From positions 1 through 32,040 of the forward strand of contig BLMC01000033.1 in NCBI GenBank assembly GCA_011959805.1: a stretch of DNA of 32,040 nt, written 5' to 3'. A model generated the notes under the pieces. That model was not told where the DNA came from, made no database searches, and was given only the letters and a program-made list of their open reading frames with translations. Every line of letters begins with the position of its first letter. Position 1 is the stretch's first letter. This stretch comes from Lachnospiraceae bacterium. GTDB lineage: Bacteria > Bacillota > Clostridia > Lachnospirales > Lachnospiraceae. Positions 23,724 through 31,884 of this stretch are shown here, in pieces. A program made the position numbers and the translations under genes.

Positions 23724-24740
23724 ATGGCATTATTCGAATCCTATGAAAGAAGAATAGATAAGATTACCGAAGTGTTAAATAATTATGGTATCAATTCCAT
23801 CGAAGAGGCAGAAAAGATTACAAAGGACGCAGGTCTTGATGTATATGATCAGGTTAAAAAAATTCAACCAATCTGCTTTGAAAATGCTTGCTGGGCTTAT
23901 ACAGTAGGTGCCGCGATTGCTATTAAAAAAGGTTGTAGAAAAGCAGCAGACGCAGCAGCAGCAATTGGAGAGGGACTTCAGGCATTCTGTATTCCTGGTT
24001 CTGTTGCTGATAACCGCAAAGTAGGTCTTGGACACGGAAATTTAGGAAAAATGCTTTTGGAAGAGGAGACAGATTGTTTTTGTTTCTTAGCAGGGCATGA
24101 GTCCTTTGCAGCTGCTGAAGGTGCGATTGGAATTGCTGAAAAAGCAAACAAAGTTCGTCAAAAACCGCTTCGTGTTATATTAAATGGTCTTGGAAAAGAT
24201 GCAGCAGAAATTATTGCACGCATTAACGGATTTACATTTGTAGAGACAGAATATGATCCTTACACAAATACAGTAAAAGAAGTATTTAGAAAATCTTATT
24301 CTGACCCAGAAGGTCCTCGTGGTAAGGTAAATTGCTATGGAGCAAATGATGTTTGCGAAGGCGTTGCAATCATGTGGAAGGAAAATGTTGATGTATCTAT
24401 TACAGGAAATTCAACAAACCCTACAAGATTCCAGCATCCAGTTGCAGGTACATACAAAAAGGAAAGAATTGAAGCGGGTAAGAAGTATTTTTCAGTGGCT
24501 TCTGGTGGTGGTACAGGTCGTACACTTCACCCAGACAATATGGCAGCAGGCCCAGCTTCTTATGGTATGACAGATACATTAGGACGTATGCATTCTGATG
24601 CACAGTTTGCAGGTTCCTCATCTGTTCCTGCTCATGTAGAAATGATGGGACTTATCGGTATGGGTAATAATCCTATGGTTGGTGCTACAGTAGCAGTAGC
24701 AGTTTCCTTAGAGGAAGCAGCAAAGGAAGGCAAATTCTAA
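23724..24740 (+). CDS. GGGtGRT family protein
   Basis: A 338-residue protein of the uncharacterised family named after its GGGTGRT motif, seen here at 261-267 within SVASGGGTGRTLHPDNMAAG. Other features are many conserved-looking cysteines (51, 56, 71, 89, 118, 120, 204, 211), a Gly-rich CIPGSVADNRKVGLGHGN segment, and the block FLAGHESFAAAEGAIG. There is no membrane segment or signal, so it is cytoplasmic. It always seems to follow a NifU-like gene in the neighbourhoods I recall from Clostridia, and does so here with a 2-nt gap. This suggests a two-protein complex, possibly an Fe-S enzyme. The reaction is unknown. A strong terminator follows. Confidence 0.82.
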   Translation: MALFESYERRIDKITEVLNNYGINSIEEAEKITKDAGLDVYDQVKKIQPICFENACWAYTVGAAIAIKKGCRKAADAAAAIGEGLQAFCIPGSVADNRKVGLGHGNLGKMLLEEETDCFCFLAGHESFAAAEGAIGIAEKANKVRQKPLRVILNGLGKDAAEIIARINGFTFVETEYDPYTNTVKEVFRKSYSDPEGPRGKVNCYGANDVCEGVAIMWKENVDVSITGNSTNPTRFQHPVAGTYKKERIEAGKKYFSVASGGGTGRTLHPDNMAAGPASYGMTDTLGRMHSDAQFAGSSSVPAHVEMMGLIGMGNNPMVGATVAVAVSLEEAAKEGKF

Positions 24741-24775
24741 GTATATCTTGTTAATCAAAAATACTAGAAGACTTG

Positions 24776-24811
24776 AAAGTACCGTAATCTTTGGGATTGC
24801 GGTACTTTTTT
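24776..24811 (+). terminator. Terminator of the NifU-like/GGGtGRT unit
   Basis: A 14-bp stem (24776-24789 with 24795-24808, one G-T pair), a 5-nt loop and a T run to 24811. Confidence 0.9.
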
Positions 24812-25456
24812 CATGTTTAAATTGGAAGATAAATAATATGGTATAATTTTGTCAAAGATAGGAACAAAAGATATCACAGCTATCAAGATCAGATTCAATA
24901 ATGTTCTTATTGATTGGAAAAACTTTCAATAAGAATACAAGAGACATATAAGGTAGGCTGTACTAGACGGAACATTAAGGATTAGGAAAAACAAACTATC
25001 GTTGGTTTAACAAAAAGTAATGCAATGGCAACATGTATATAGCAGAAGAACAGATAGAAATAGAAAAGATACGACAGACATAGAAAGGCTATCTCAGAAC
25101 CATAAAAGGAGGTAGAGTGCATTGATATAGCATATATCAAACATTTGATGAACATACTTGAGAATGTTTGGCATAATGATGAGAACAAATAAGGAATTGT
25201 AGAATATGCGAAAAAAATGCCAAAAACTTAAGAGGAGCCTTTTCTACGTTTCAATTATGATGAATAATAAGTGGTTATAAGAAAACAATCAAAAAACTAT
25301 TGACTGAATATGAAAAAAGCAAATTGCTAATATTTGTTATATGGAAGAAATAATTGATAGATGCTGCCAGTCAGAAACGGTTTGGTGGTATTTTTATATT
25401 CATATTCTAAAGGCAGCAGTAATAAAGATAAGAAATCGGAACTGTTAAATACTCCA
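24812..25456. other. Non-coding, probably decayed DNA
   Basis: Stop codons interrupt all frames. A 10-bp inverted repeat TTCTTATTGA/TCAATAAGAA (24904-24913 with 24926-24935) is present. A good ribosome binding site (AAAGGAGGT near 25107) is followed by no proper frame, only a 28-codon stretch without a start. This looks like gene debris. I recognise no family. Confidence 0.5.
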
Positions 25457-25490
25457 AACTATTCGCTAAAGTATGCTTTAGCGAATAGTT
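25457..25490. repeat. Perfect 15-bp hairpin
   Basis: AACTATTCGCTAAAG (25457-25471) pairs perfectly with 25476-25490 around a TATG loop. There is no T run, and it lies upstream of a transposase relic. It may be a former insertion-sequence terminator or end, or a folded small element. Confidence 0.65.
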
Positions 25491-25619
25491 GTGGTGCCCA
25501 CTTATAGACATTTTGGGAATAAGCATAAGTGAAGATCGTCAACATGGTTTTGGGTCCACTGCGCAAGCCTGATATATCAATATGAATTGGAACGAGACTT
25601 TTTAAATTTAATGGAAAAA

Positions 25620-25887
25620 CCAGTTAATAAAATACTTTTTTCTATATCGATGATTGAAACGCTGTAATTCCTAAATGCCTTTTATTATGCATATCCTATG
25701 CAAAAATTATTCCAACTTTATAAACACTACTACTTCTTTAACTTTAAATCTTACACTAGAAAAACTACAATCACAACCTGTTTTTCTTTGTATTGATGGT
25801 ACGATGGTTTCGAGTTCGATAAAATTTCAAGAATACTGCAAAGTTTTCCGGCCATACCACAATAAATATTCACTGATTTTTATATAA
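25620..25887 (+). pseudogene. Transposase relic (IS4-like family)
   Basis: The frame at 25675-25887 encodes NYSNFINTTTSLTLNL, then SQPVFLCIDGTMVSSSIKF. This resembles the start of IS4-type transposases common in Lachnospiraceae, which carry FLCIDDTMVxKxGxKFE with the first catalytic Asp. In this copy the second Asp of IDDT is Gly. Just upstream a different frame reads AFYYAYP, matching the expected preceding segment and implying a frameshift. After residue 70 similarity ends in stops. No ribosome binding site. The family assignment is from memory of the motif, not a search. Confidence 0.5.
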
Positions 25888-26552
25888 CAATGCAAAATCT
25901 TCTATTTCCATGAGGTCAAGGCTTAAAAAGAATGATAATATTCTTCTTTGTATGAAATATAGATATTTATAACATATAGTAATACTATCCATTTAGATAA
26001 TCGAAACCTTATAGCTACATACAGGGTATTCACAAACATATTTGGAAGAAGAATCTGCGAATAAGGAAAATGACAGCAAATGCCTATTTTTCTGGAAAAT
26101 CAAAAAAAACTTAATGAATGTCTTAAAACAAATTGTTCAGTAACAAGAATATTATAAAGTGATATAGAAATAAAACAATATTTATTATTAGTTGCATTCT
26201 GTTATTACTCTTCTACTATGATTTCATTAATTTTATAAGTTTTATACTTTCTAGTTATATTAAATTTGAAAAATATAAATTTTAAGAGATTCTGTTTATA
26301 AATTGTGTTTTGTATTTTTTTTTGATGTGGTGAGGAGGTAGTTTTTGCGTAAATTTAAACATATTACGTAAAATATAATAGAATTTTTTTTAGTTTTTTG
26401 ACTTTTATTACTATTTACTTTTTCAAATGATTTATTTATTGTACAAAATTCAGTATTAGGAAAATATATTTTACATAATAAAATAGAAAAAGATTAAACG
26501 AATAATATTTAATTAAGCTAAAAGATTAATATTTTAATTTAAGATATTCTAA
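25888..26552. other. AT-rich region without a clear gene
   Basis: All frames are interrupted. AGGAGG at 26333-26338 is followed at 6 nt by TTG and an eight-codon frame ending at 26371, then by hydrophobic coding-like stretches in shifted frames up to about 26498. This could be a leader peptide or the remains of a small membrane-protein gene. A further TTACGTAA copy is part of the stretch around 26364-26371. Confidence 0.4.
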
Positions 26553-26624
26553 AACAAACGTGCAGATACTATAACTTAGAAATTATATCAACTGCACTCT
26601 TCTATTTAATCCTACACGTTTGTT
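26553..26624. repeat. Overlapping, mutually exclusive inverted repeats
   Basis: AACAAACGTG (26553-26562) is complementary to CACGTTTGTT (26615-26624). GTGCAG (26560-26565), which shares three bases with it, is complementary to CTGCAC (26592-26597). Two alternative hairpins can therefore form. The predicted promoter of the next gene lies downstream, so this may instead be the ends of a small element or a regulator site. Confidence 0.5.
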
Positions 26625-26644
26625 GTGACATAAAATGGAAAATA

Positions 26645-26673
26645 TTGAAAAAGAAAATTTAGTATGATATCAT
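26645..26673 (+). promoter_or_regulatory. Promoter of the MotA/FliG-like gene
   Basis: TTGAAA (26645-26650), a 17-nt spacer and TATCAT (26668-26673), leaving a leader of about 60 nt before the gene. Confidence 0.55.
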
Positions 26674-26740
26674 AAAAAATAAAATTACTTTTAAAATAAA
26701 TCAAAGTAATTTCCATCCAAATATTAGGAGGCAAAACAAA

Positions 26741-27550
26741 ATGGAAATAACATTAAATACAATTCTGAATCAAATGCGACTTGACGCTATTGAAAAATTT
26801 AAAAATACAGATAAACATCAAAATGAAATAGTTGATGCAGCAAAAAATATTATGATTCTTGCCAATCTTGCACGAAAAGAAGGACTGCTTTCCTTAGAAA
26901 GTATTGCTCAAACTATATCATCAAATTTTTTAAAACAGCTTATCATTCTAGTTGTAGATGGGACTTACCCAGAAATTATCATAGAAATTGCGACAAATAT
27001 ATATTGGACAAAAACTCCATCTGGTACAAATGCTATGATAAACTATATTTATCTTAGGGGTATGCTTGGAATTCAAAATGGAATAAACCCTAGATCATTA
27101 GAAGAAATTCTTCTTAGTCTAATGCCTAGTGAACAACAAAAAAATTATCACATACAAATGAAACTATTACATCAAAATAATGATGTCGATAAAATATTTC
27201 AGATTCATCCAAATTTTCAAGATGCAGAAATTTGGGAGTCTATTCATTCTCTGGAAACAATAATTAACAAACTATCAAATCGATGTATACAACGACTAAT
27301 ACGGGATTTGCAAAATCAGGATTTAGCTATTTGTATTTACGTGTTTGAACAGGATATTCGTAAAAAAATTTTGGATAATCTAAGTAAAGGATTATCTCAT
27401 GCTATTATAGAAGATGTTGCACTCTGCACATCAATTAGTGCACAAGATGTGTCTGCAAGTATTTTAAAGGTACAAGATACAATCAACTCATTATGGAAAG
27501 CAGGAGAAATCTACCAGCCAGATAATATAAATTCTTATAATGAAAACTAA
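26741..27550 (+). CDS. MotA-segment/FliG C-terminal-domain chimeric protein
   Basis: A 269-residue soluble protein. Residues about 36-85 (LARKEGLLSLE, then FLKQLIILVVDGTYPEII) match the cytoplasmic loop of flagellar stator MotA (ARREGLLALE, FLxxGLxLVVDGTDPE), but MotA's membrane helices are absent. Residues about 176-257 (NRCIQRLIRDLQNQDLAICI, EQDIRKKILDNLSKGLSH, DVSASILKVQDTINSLWKAGEI) match the FliG C-terminal domain. The torque-face LDDR of FliG reads LSNR here. It has AGGAGG at a 9-nt distance and its own promoter and terminator, so it looks intact and expressed. No flagellar or chemotaxis gene is in the window. Function unknown; it could be a scaffold built from motor parts. Confidence 0.75.
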   Translation: MEITLNTILNQMRLDAIEKFKNTDKHQNEIVDAAKNIMILANLARKEGLLSLESIAQTISSNFLKQLIILVVDGTYPEIIIEIATNIYWTKTPSGTNAMINYIYLRGMLGIQNGINPRSLEEILLSLMPSEQQKNYHIQMKLLHQNNDVDKIFQIHPNFQDAEIWESIHSLETIINKLSNRCIQRLIRDLQNQDLAICIYVFEQDIRKKILDNLSKGLSHAIIEDVALCTSISAQDVSASILKVQDTINSLWKAGEIYQPDNINSYNEN

Positions 27551-27555
27551 GATGT

Positions 27556-27593
27556 AAAAAGACCTACGTTTAATATTATCGTAGATCTTTTTT
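27556..27593. terminator. Terminator between convergent genes
   Basis: AAAAAGACCTACG (27556-27568) pairs, with one mismatch, with CGTAGATCTTTTT (from 27580), followed by T residues. A-rich 5' and T-rich 3' arms could serve both the MotA/FliG-like gene and the exporter gene. Confidence 0.75.
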
Positions 27594-27600
27594 ATTTAAC

Positions 27601-28977
27601 TTATTTTGCTTGTGACTTATCTTCATTCTTATTGACTAATTTTTTCTCATGACCTTTTACTAATATTTTTGTAATTTCAGGAAAAGGTTTTTTCGCATTT
27701 ATTGGAAATTCAACATATTCTTTAGACTTTGTATCAATATATAATAGTCTTAAATACTTTCCCGTTTCTGAAGATAAATTTCTAGCGGCAAGTCGTGTCT
27801 CAACAAGAGATTTCACAAAAGCAAACAAAATCGCAAATATCGGAACCCCAACAATCATGCCTAAAATTCCCCAAATTCCTCCGAAAAAAGTAATAGAAAA
27901 GATTACCCAAAAACTTGATAATCCAGTTGAACTTCCAAGAATTTTAGGTCCAATAATATTTCCATCTACTTGTTGAAGAATAATAACAAATATTGCAAAA
28001 TATACAGCCTTTAATGGATCAACAAAAAGAATTAATAATACCGAAGGAATCGCACCCAAAAATGGACCGAAAAAGGGTATAATATTTGTCACACCAATAA
28101 TTACACTAATTAATACACAAAAAGGCATTCCTAATATACTAGTTATCGCAAAACAAATCACACCAATAATGATAGAGTCTAATATCTTTCCAACAAAAAA
28201 TCCTCCAAAAGTTTTATGGGCAAAACGAACATTACTGATAAAACGATTTGCTCCCTCTACAGAACAAATAGAATAAATAATTTTTTTCGCTTGTGCAGCA
28301 AATAATTCTTTACTTGCCAACAAATAAATTGAAATAATAAAACCAATCACTAAATTCCAAACTGCTTTAAAGATAGAATAAACACTCATTGATACAGAAG
28401 TTATTACATTAACTACATTACTCAATTGTGACAACATTTTTGTAACATTATTAACACTATTGAGCTGAGGAAGCACTGTCGTATTAATAAATGTTGTCAA
28501 ATCCATAGAAGATTGATTGATAAATTCAATAACACTCTTTTCAAATTCTGGATTGTCTCCCAAAATTTTTGATATCCACATTATTATAGTATTAATATAA
28601 TTCGGAAATTGTTCTAAAATTGTCCGAATACTATTATAAATCTGAGGAATTACAATTGAAAAAAATGCATAGATTGCCCACAATACAAATACTTCTGTAA
28701 TAATTATCGACAAAAAACGCTTTGCTCCTTTTTTATGATCAATATTGAAAAATTCAAATATCGGGGTTGTAAAATTTCGTTCTGTTGCATTCACAAGTGG
28801 TGCAATTAAATATGCAAGTATAAATCCGTCAATAACTGGCATTAAAACTATAAATAATTTTTTTAAAGTTAATGATAAACTATCTAAATGAAAAATAACA
28901 TAATAGCTGGCGAATCCTCCTAAAATCACTAAAAAAGCTGTCAATCCCCATTTCACATAATCCTTGTTGCTTTTCAT
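27601..28977 (-). CDS. AI-2E family transporter (PerM/YdiK-like)
   Basis: A polytopic membrane protein of the AI-2E/PerM exporter family (458 aa; usual range about 350-450). Eight or so hydrophobic segments are visible: near 10-30, 38-60, 85-110, 200-225, and a C-terminal cluster. The family signature GVTNIIPFFGPFLGAIPS is at about 287-304. The following segment QQVDGNIIGPKILGSSTGLS is also characteristic. A large soluble loop lies between helices 3 and 4. A hydrophilic Lys-rich tail of about 70 residues closes the protein. The minus-strand ATG has AGGAGAG at 9 nt. Members export various small molecules or sodium; the substrate here is open. The gene is monocistronic. Confidence 0.9.
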   Translation of the reverse strand: MKSNKDYVKWGLTAFLVILGGFASYYVIFHLDSLSLTLKKLFIVLMPVIDGFILAYLIAPLVNATERNFTTPIFEFFNIDHKKGAKRFLSIIITEVFVLWAIYAFFSIVIPQIYNSIRTILEQFPNYINTIIMWISKILGDNPEFEKSVIEFINQSSMDLTTFINTTVLPQLNSVNNVTKMLSQLSNVVNVITSVSMSVYSIFKAVWNLVIGFIISIYLLASKELFAAQAKKIIYSICSVEGANRFISNVRFAHKTFGGFFVGKILDSIIIGVICFAITSILGMPFCVLISVIIGVTNIIPFFGPFLGAIPSVLLILFVDPLKAVYFAIFVIILQQVDGNIIGPKILGSSTGLSSFWVIFSITFFGGIWGILGMIVGVPIFAILFAFVKSLVETRLAARNLSSETGKYLRLLYIDTKSKEYVEFPINAKKPFPEITKILVKGHEKKLVNKNEDKSQAK

Positions 28978-29132
28978 GTTCTACTACTCTCCTATCCTTT
29001 TCAACAGTTAAACTACTTATATCTAATAACTCAAAAGTTATTATTCGCACCCATTCAATTTGACATAATTCTATTTATCAAAATTATAGAAATTAACAAT
29101 TTCTACATTCAAATCGACATACAAATTTCACT

Positions 29133-29160
29133 ATTTTAATGAACAATCAAACCAAATCAA
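29133..29160 (-). promoter_or_regulatory. Possible promoter of the AI-2E transporter gene
   Basis: Minus strand: TTGATT (complement of 29155-29160), a 16-nt spacer, TAAAAT (complement of 29133-29138). The leader would be about 150 nt. The surrounding 617-nt gap (28978-29594) is very AT-rich and shows no gene. An additional plus-strand pair TTGGAA-17-TAAAAT occurs at 29190-29218. Confidence 0.38.
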
Positions 29161-29541
29161 TATTCTATAAAAAATAATTTATTCTTTTGTTGGAAAATAT
29201 TGAAAAGTGTTATAAAATAATTATAGCATAATATATAAGATAATTATACTAAAGTTTTGCTAAATAAACAAAAATAGATTATAAAAATTACTATTTGCTT
29301 TATTATAGTAATAGGTAAAATCCATACAAAATTCACTTTACTAATGTATTTTACTGGTCAGTAATACGTTTTCAAGCATTTAATCAACTACTGAATCTAA
29401 TATAGATAACAATAAATAACATTACTTTTCATTTGTTACGATAGGATAATTCTTGATTCAAAGATTCTAGCATTCTTATCTTGGTAAAAACAAACATATA
29501 GCAACAAGCAACATACTTCGATAAAATTTATAAAAGGTTAC

Positions 29542-29570
29542 TTTAACATAACTTTAAAGTATCTTAATAA
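29542..29570 (+). promoter_or_regulatory. Possible promoter of the recombinase gene
   Basis: TTTAAC (29542-29547), a 17-nt spacer, TAATAA (29565-29570). It gives a very short leader to the TTG start at 29595. The pair at 29190-29218 is an alternative. Confidence 0.4.
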
Positions 29571-29594
29571 TTAATAAAAAGGAGTTTTAGAAAA

Positions 29595-30662
29595 TTGGAA
29601 CGGACAAATAAAGCAACAACTTATCATGATGAAATAAATAAAAAAAACATTTTACACCTAAGAGAATTATTGGATACACTTCCTTCCTTTTGTGGTCAGT
29701 ATTTCAGAGGAATGCAAGAATATACATCCAGTAGAACAAGAATCGCATATGCTTATGACATTCGTGTGTTTTTTTCGTATCTTCATGATAACAACCCAAT
29801 TTTCAAAAAAACTCCAATTAAAGAATATCAACTTGAAATTCTCGATCAAGTTACTAGACTTGATATTGAAGAATACTTGGAACACTGCACTTATTATATC
29901 AAAAATGGAAAAGAATATATGAATGACGAAAGAGGCAAGGCAAGAAAACTTGCCTCTTTACGAAGCTTCTATAATTATTTTTTAAAAAACGAAATGATTG
30001 AAAAAAATCCAGTAGCGTTGGTTCAAATGCCTAAACTTCATGAAAAAGAGATTATTCGTCTTGATCCAGACGAAATTGCGATTTTGCTTGATACTGTTGA
30101 AACTGGAGAGAAACTTACCAAAAAGCAACTACAATATCATAAAAAAAATAAGCTGCGTGACATCGCATTGCTTACATTAATGCTAGGAACAGGAATTCGC
30201 GTGTCTGAATGTGTTGGCATTGATATTCAAGATGTTGATTTTAAAAATAATGGCGTAAAAATACGACGCAAGGGAGGCTATGAAGCTGTAATCTATTTCG
30301 GAGAAGAAGTTGAGTTAGCACTGCTTGATTATTTGGAACAACGGTCTAATATAACACCTGTTAGCAAACATGAAAATGCTTTATTCCTATCAATGCAAAA
30401 CAAGCGAATTACTGTACGTGCTGTAGAAAATTTAGTAAAAAAATATGCTTCTATAGTTACCACCCTAAAAAAAATAACCCCACATAAATTGAGAAGCACT
30501 TATGGTACTACCCTATATCGAGAAACTGGGGACATTTATCTTGTAGCCGACGTATTGGGTCACAAAGATGTAAATACCACTCGAAAACACTATGCTGCTC
30601 TTGAGGAAGAACGTCGACGGCAAGCAGCAAAAGCGGTTACATTAAGAGATAAACGAAAATAA
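29595..30662 (+). CDS. Tyrosine recombinase, XerC/XerD-like
   Basis: A complete 355-residue integrase-family recombinase. The N-terminal SAM-like DNA-binding domain spans about 30-135. All catalytic residues are present: R202 (GTGIRVSE), K226 (IRRKGG), H297 and R300 (HKLRST), H323 (LGHKDVNTT) and nucleophile Y333 (KHYAAL). The start is TTG with AAAAAGGAG upstream and no better ATG. Two inserts near 98-115 and 170-186 make it longer than standard XerC (about 300). Its stop is 1 nt from the end of the convergent LysM gene. The position beside lexA suggests a chromosomal, XerC-like role rather than a mobile element, but a dif-site function is unproven. Confidence 0.88.
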   Translation: MERTNKATTYHDEINKKNILHLRELLDTLPSFCGQYFRGMQEYTSSRTRIAYAYDIRVFFSYLHDNNPIFKKTPIKEYQLEILDQVTRLDIEEYLEHCTYYIKNGKEYMNDERGKARKLASLRSFYNYFLKNEMIEKNPVALVQMPKLHEKEIIRLDPDEIAILLDTVETGEKLTKKQLQYHKKNKLRDIALLTLMLGTGIRVSECVGIDIQDVDFKNNGVKIRRKGGYEAVIYFGEEVELALLDYLEQRSNITPVSKHENALFLSMQNKRITVRAVENLVKKYASIVTTLKKITPHKLRSTYGTTLYRETGDIYLVADVLGHKDVNTTRKHYAALEEERRRQAAKAVTLRDKRK

Positions 30663-30663
30663 T

Positions 30664-31038
30664 CTATTCCATTTCTCTTTGTTCCCATTCAGACAAATAA
30701 TATGGAATAATAATATAACTTCCCGCTATGATATCATCAGAAGTCAAATTATTCATTTTCTTTACTTCTTTGACATAATCAGAAGCGTTACTATAATGCT
30801 TTGAGTCAAAATGGTCATATGCAATTGACCATAATGTATCTCCTTTTGTGATTTGAATACTTTTATAATACTTATATGAGTGCTGATTTACTTTGTTATT
30901 TTCATCTGTTAAAAAAGAAATCAATAGAATAAATACCATTGTCAAAATAATGATAAATACTATCTTGTAAAGTTTTATCTGATTTAAGCGTTTTTGTTTA
31001 TTAATAAACGCTCTTATTGTATAATCTGTGCTTATCAT
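30664..31038 (-). CDS. LysM-domain membrane protein, YneA-like
   Basis: A 124-residue protein with a cytoplasmic N-terminus of about 25 residues, one membrane helix (about 27-44), and an extracytoplasmic LysM domain (about 61-112: ITKGDTLWSIAYDHF, then IIAGSYIIIPY). Divergent pairing with lexA and this layout match B. subtilis YneA and related SOS-induced cell-division inhibitors, which bind peptidoglycan and delay septation. The AAGGAG ribosome binding site lies 10 nt before the ATG. The consensus promoter overlaps LexA-like sites, so I expect induction after DNA damage. Sequence identity to YneA outside the LysM domain cannot be judged here. Confidence 0.82.
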   Translation of the reverse strand: MISTDYTIRAFINKQKRLNQIKLYKIVFIIILTMVFILLISFLTDENNKVNQHSYKYYKSIQITKGDTLWSIAYDHFDSKHYSNASDYVKEVKKMNNLTSDDIIAGSYIIIPYYLSEWEQREME

Positions 31039-31089
31039 AATACATTTCTCCTTATTTCAAAATCGAACATAATTTCCGAACTATTATTC

Positions 31090-31103
31090 CGAACGGCTGT
31101 TTA
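31090..31103. promoter_or_regulatory. LexA-box-like operator at the LysM gene start point
   Basis: CGAACGGCTGTTTA matches the Gram-positive SOS box CGAACnnnnGTTCG at 8 of 10 positions. It covers the predicted transcription start of the LysM gene. Confidence 0.55.
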
Positions 31104-31109
31104 AAGAAG

Positions 31110-31138
31110 ATTATACCGAACAAAAATTTGTTTGTCAA
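31110..31138 (-). promoter_or_regulatory. Consensus promoter of the LysM gene with inverted repeat in the spacer
   Basis: On the minus strand, TTGACA (complement of 31133-31138), exactly 17 nt, then TATAAT (complement of 31110-31115): full consensus. The spacer holds an imperfect 18-bp palindrome starting CGAAC (31117) and ending GTTTG (31134). A promoter this strong needs repression, which fits LexA control. Confidence 0.75.
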
Positions 31139-31157
31139 CATTTATCTAAAAATTTTC

Positions 31158-31210
31158 CAAACAATTCTTCGGAATATACGTTTGCATTTTTTTGTATTAT
31201 GTGTTATGAT
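31158..31210 (+). promoter_or_regulatory. lexA promoter with LexA-like sites
   Basis: TTGCAT (31182-31187), a 17-nt spacer, TATGAT (31205-31210). CAAACAATTCTTCG (31158-31171) matches the SOS box at 8 of 10 positions. GGAATATACGTTTG (31171-31184) is a weaker match that overlaps the -35 box. Autorepression is the expected mode. Confidence 0.6.
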
Positions 31211-31266
31211 GATATGGAAAGGGTTAATCCATATTGTAAACACAAAGAAAAAAAGGAGGCTATACT

Positions 31267-31884
31267 ATGGCATATGGAAAAATAACAGTTAAACAAAAGG
31301 AAATTTTAGAGTTTATTAAGTCAGAGATTCTTAGAAAGGGCTATCCCCCTTCAGTTCGAGAAATTTGCGAGGCTGTAAGCCTTAAATCTACCTCTTCCGT
31401 TCATTCACACCTGGAAACTCTTGAGAAAAATGGATATATAAGAAGAGATCCAACAAAACCTCGTGCTATTGAAATTATGGATGACAGTTTCCAAATGGTT
31501 CGACATGAGATGACAAGCGTTCCTATTATTGGAACTGTTGCTGCTGGTGTTCCAATTCTAGCAGAACAGAATATTGAAGGATACTTTCCTATTCCCGCGG
31601 ACATGGTACCTGCAGGAGATTCTTTTGTATTAAAGGTTAAAGGAGATAGCATGATTAAAGCGGGAATTTTCAATGGAGACCGTATTTTTATACACGCATG
31701 TAATACGGCTGAAAATGGCGATACAGTTGTTGCTTTGGTTGATGACTCCGCAACAGTAAAGACTTATTACAAAGAAGATGGTCATTATAGACTCCAGCCA
31801 GAAAATGATTCTATGGACCCAATTATTCTGGATGATGTAGAAATATTGGGAAAAGTTTATGGAGTTTTTCGTCTATATCACTAA
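31267..31884 (+). CDS. lexA: LexA repressor
   Basis: SOS master repressor with RecA-stimulated autoproteolysis, 205 aa. The N-terminal winged helix includes GYPPSVREICEAVSLKSTSS (25-44) and the wing GYIRRDPTKPRAIE (57-70). The autocleavage site is A93-G94 in GTVAAGVPI. The catalytic dyad is S128 (GDSMI) and K165 (ATVKTYY). All elements are intact, so a functional SOS switch is expected. The AAAAGGAGG site precedes the ATG. It is divergent from the YneA-like gene and shares its operator region. Confidence 0.96.
   Translation: MAYGKITVKQKEILEFIKSEILRKGYPPSVREICEAVSLKSTSSVHSHLETLEKNGYIRRDPTKPRAIEIMDDSFQMVRHEMTSVPIIGTVAAGVPILAEQNIEGYFPIPADMVPAGDSFVLKVKGDSMIKAGIFNGDRIFIHACNTAENGDTVVALVDDSATVKTYYKEDGHYRLQPENDSMDPIILDDVEILGKVYGVFRLYH

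Noticed and set aside
24982-25188. Hydrophobic 68-codon minus-strand frame in the gap after the GGGtGRT gene
   Set aside because: No ribosome binding site and no recognisable motif; its Phe/Leu/Tyr richness is what random AT-rich sequence gives.
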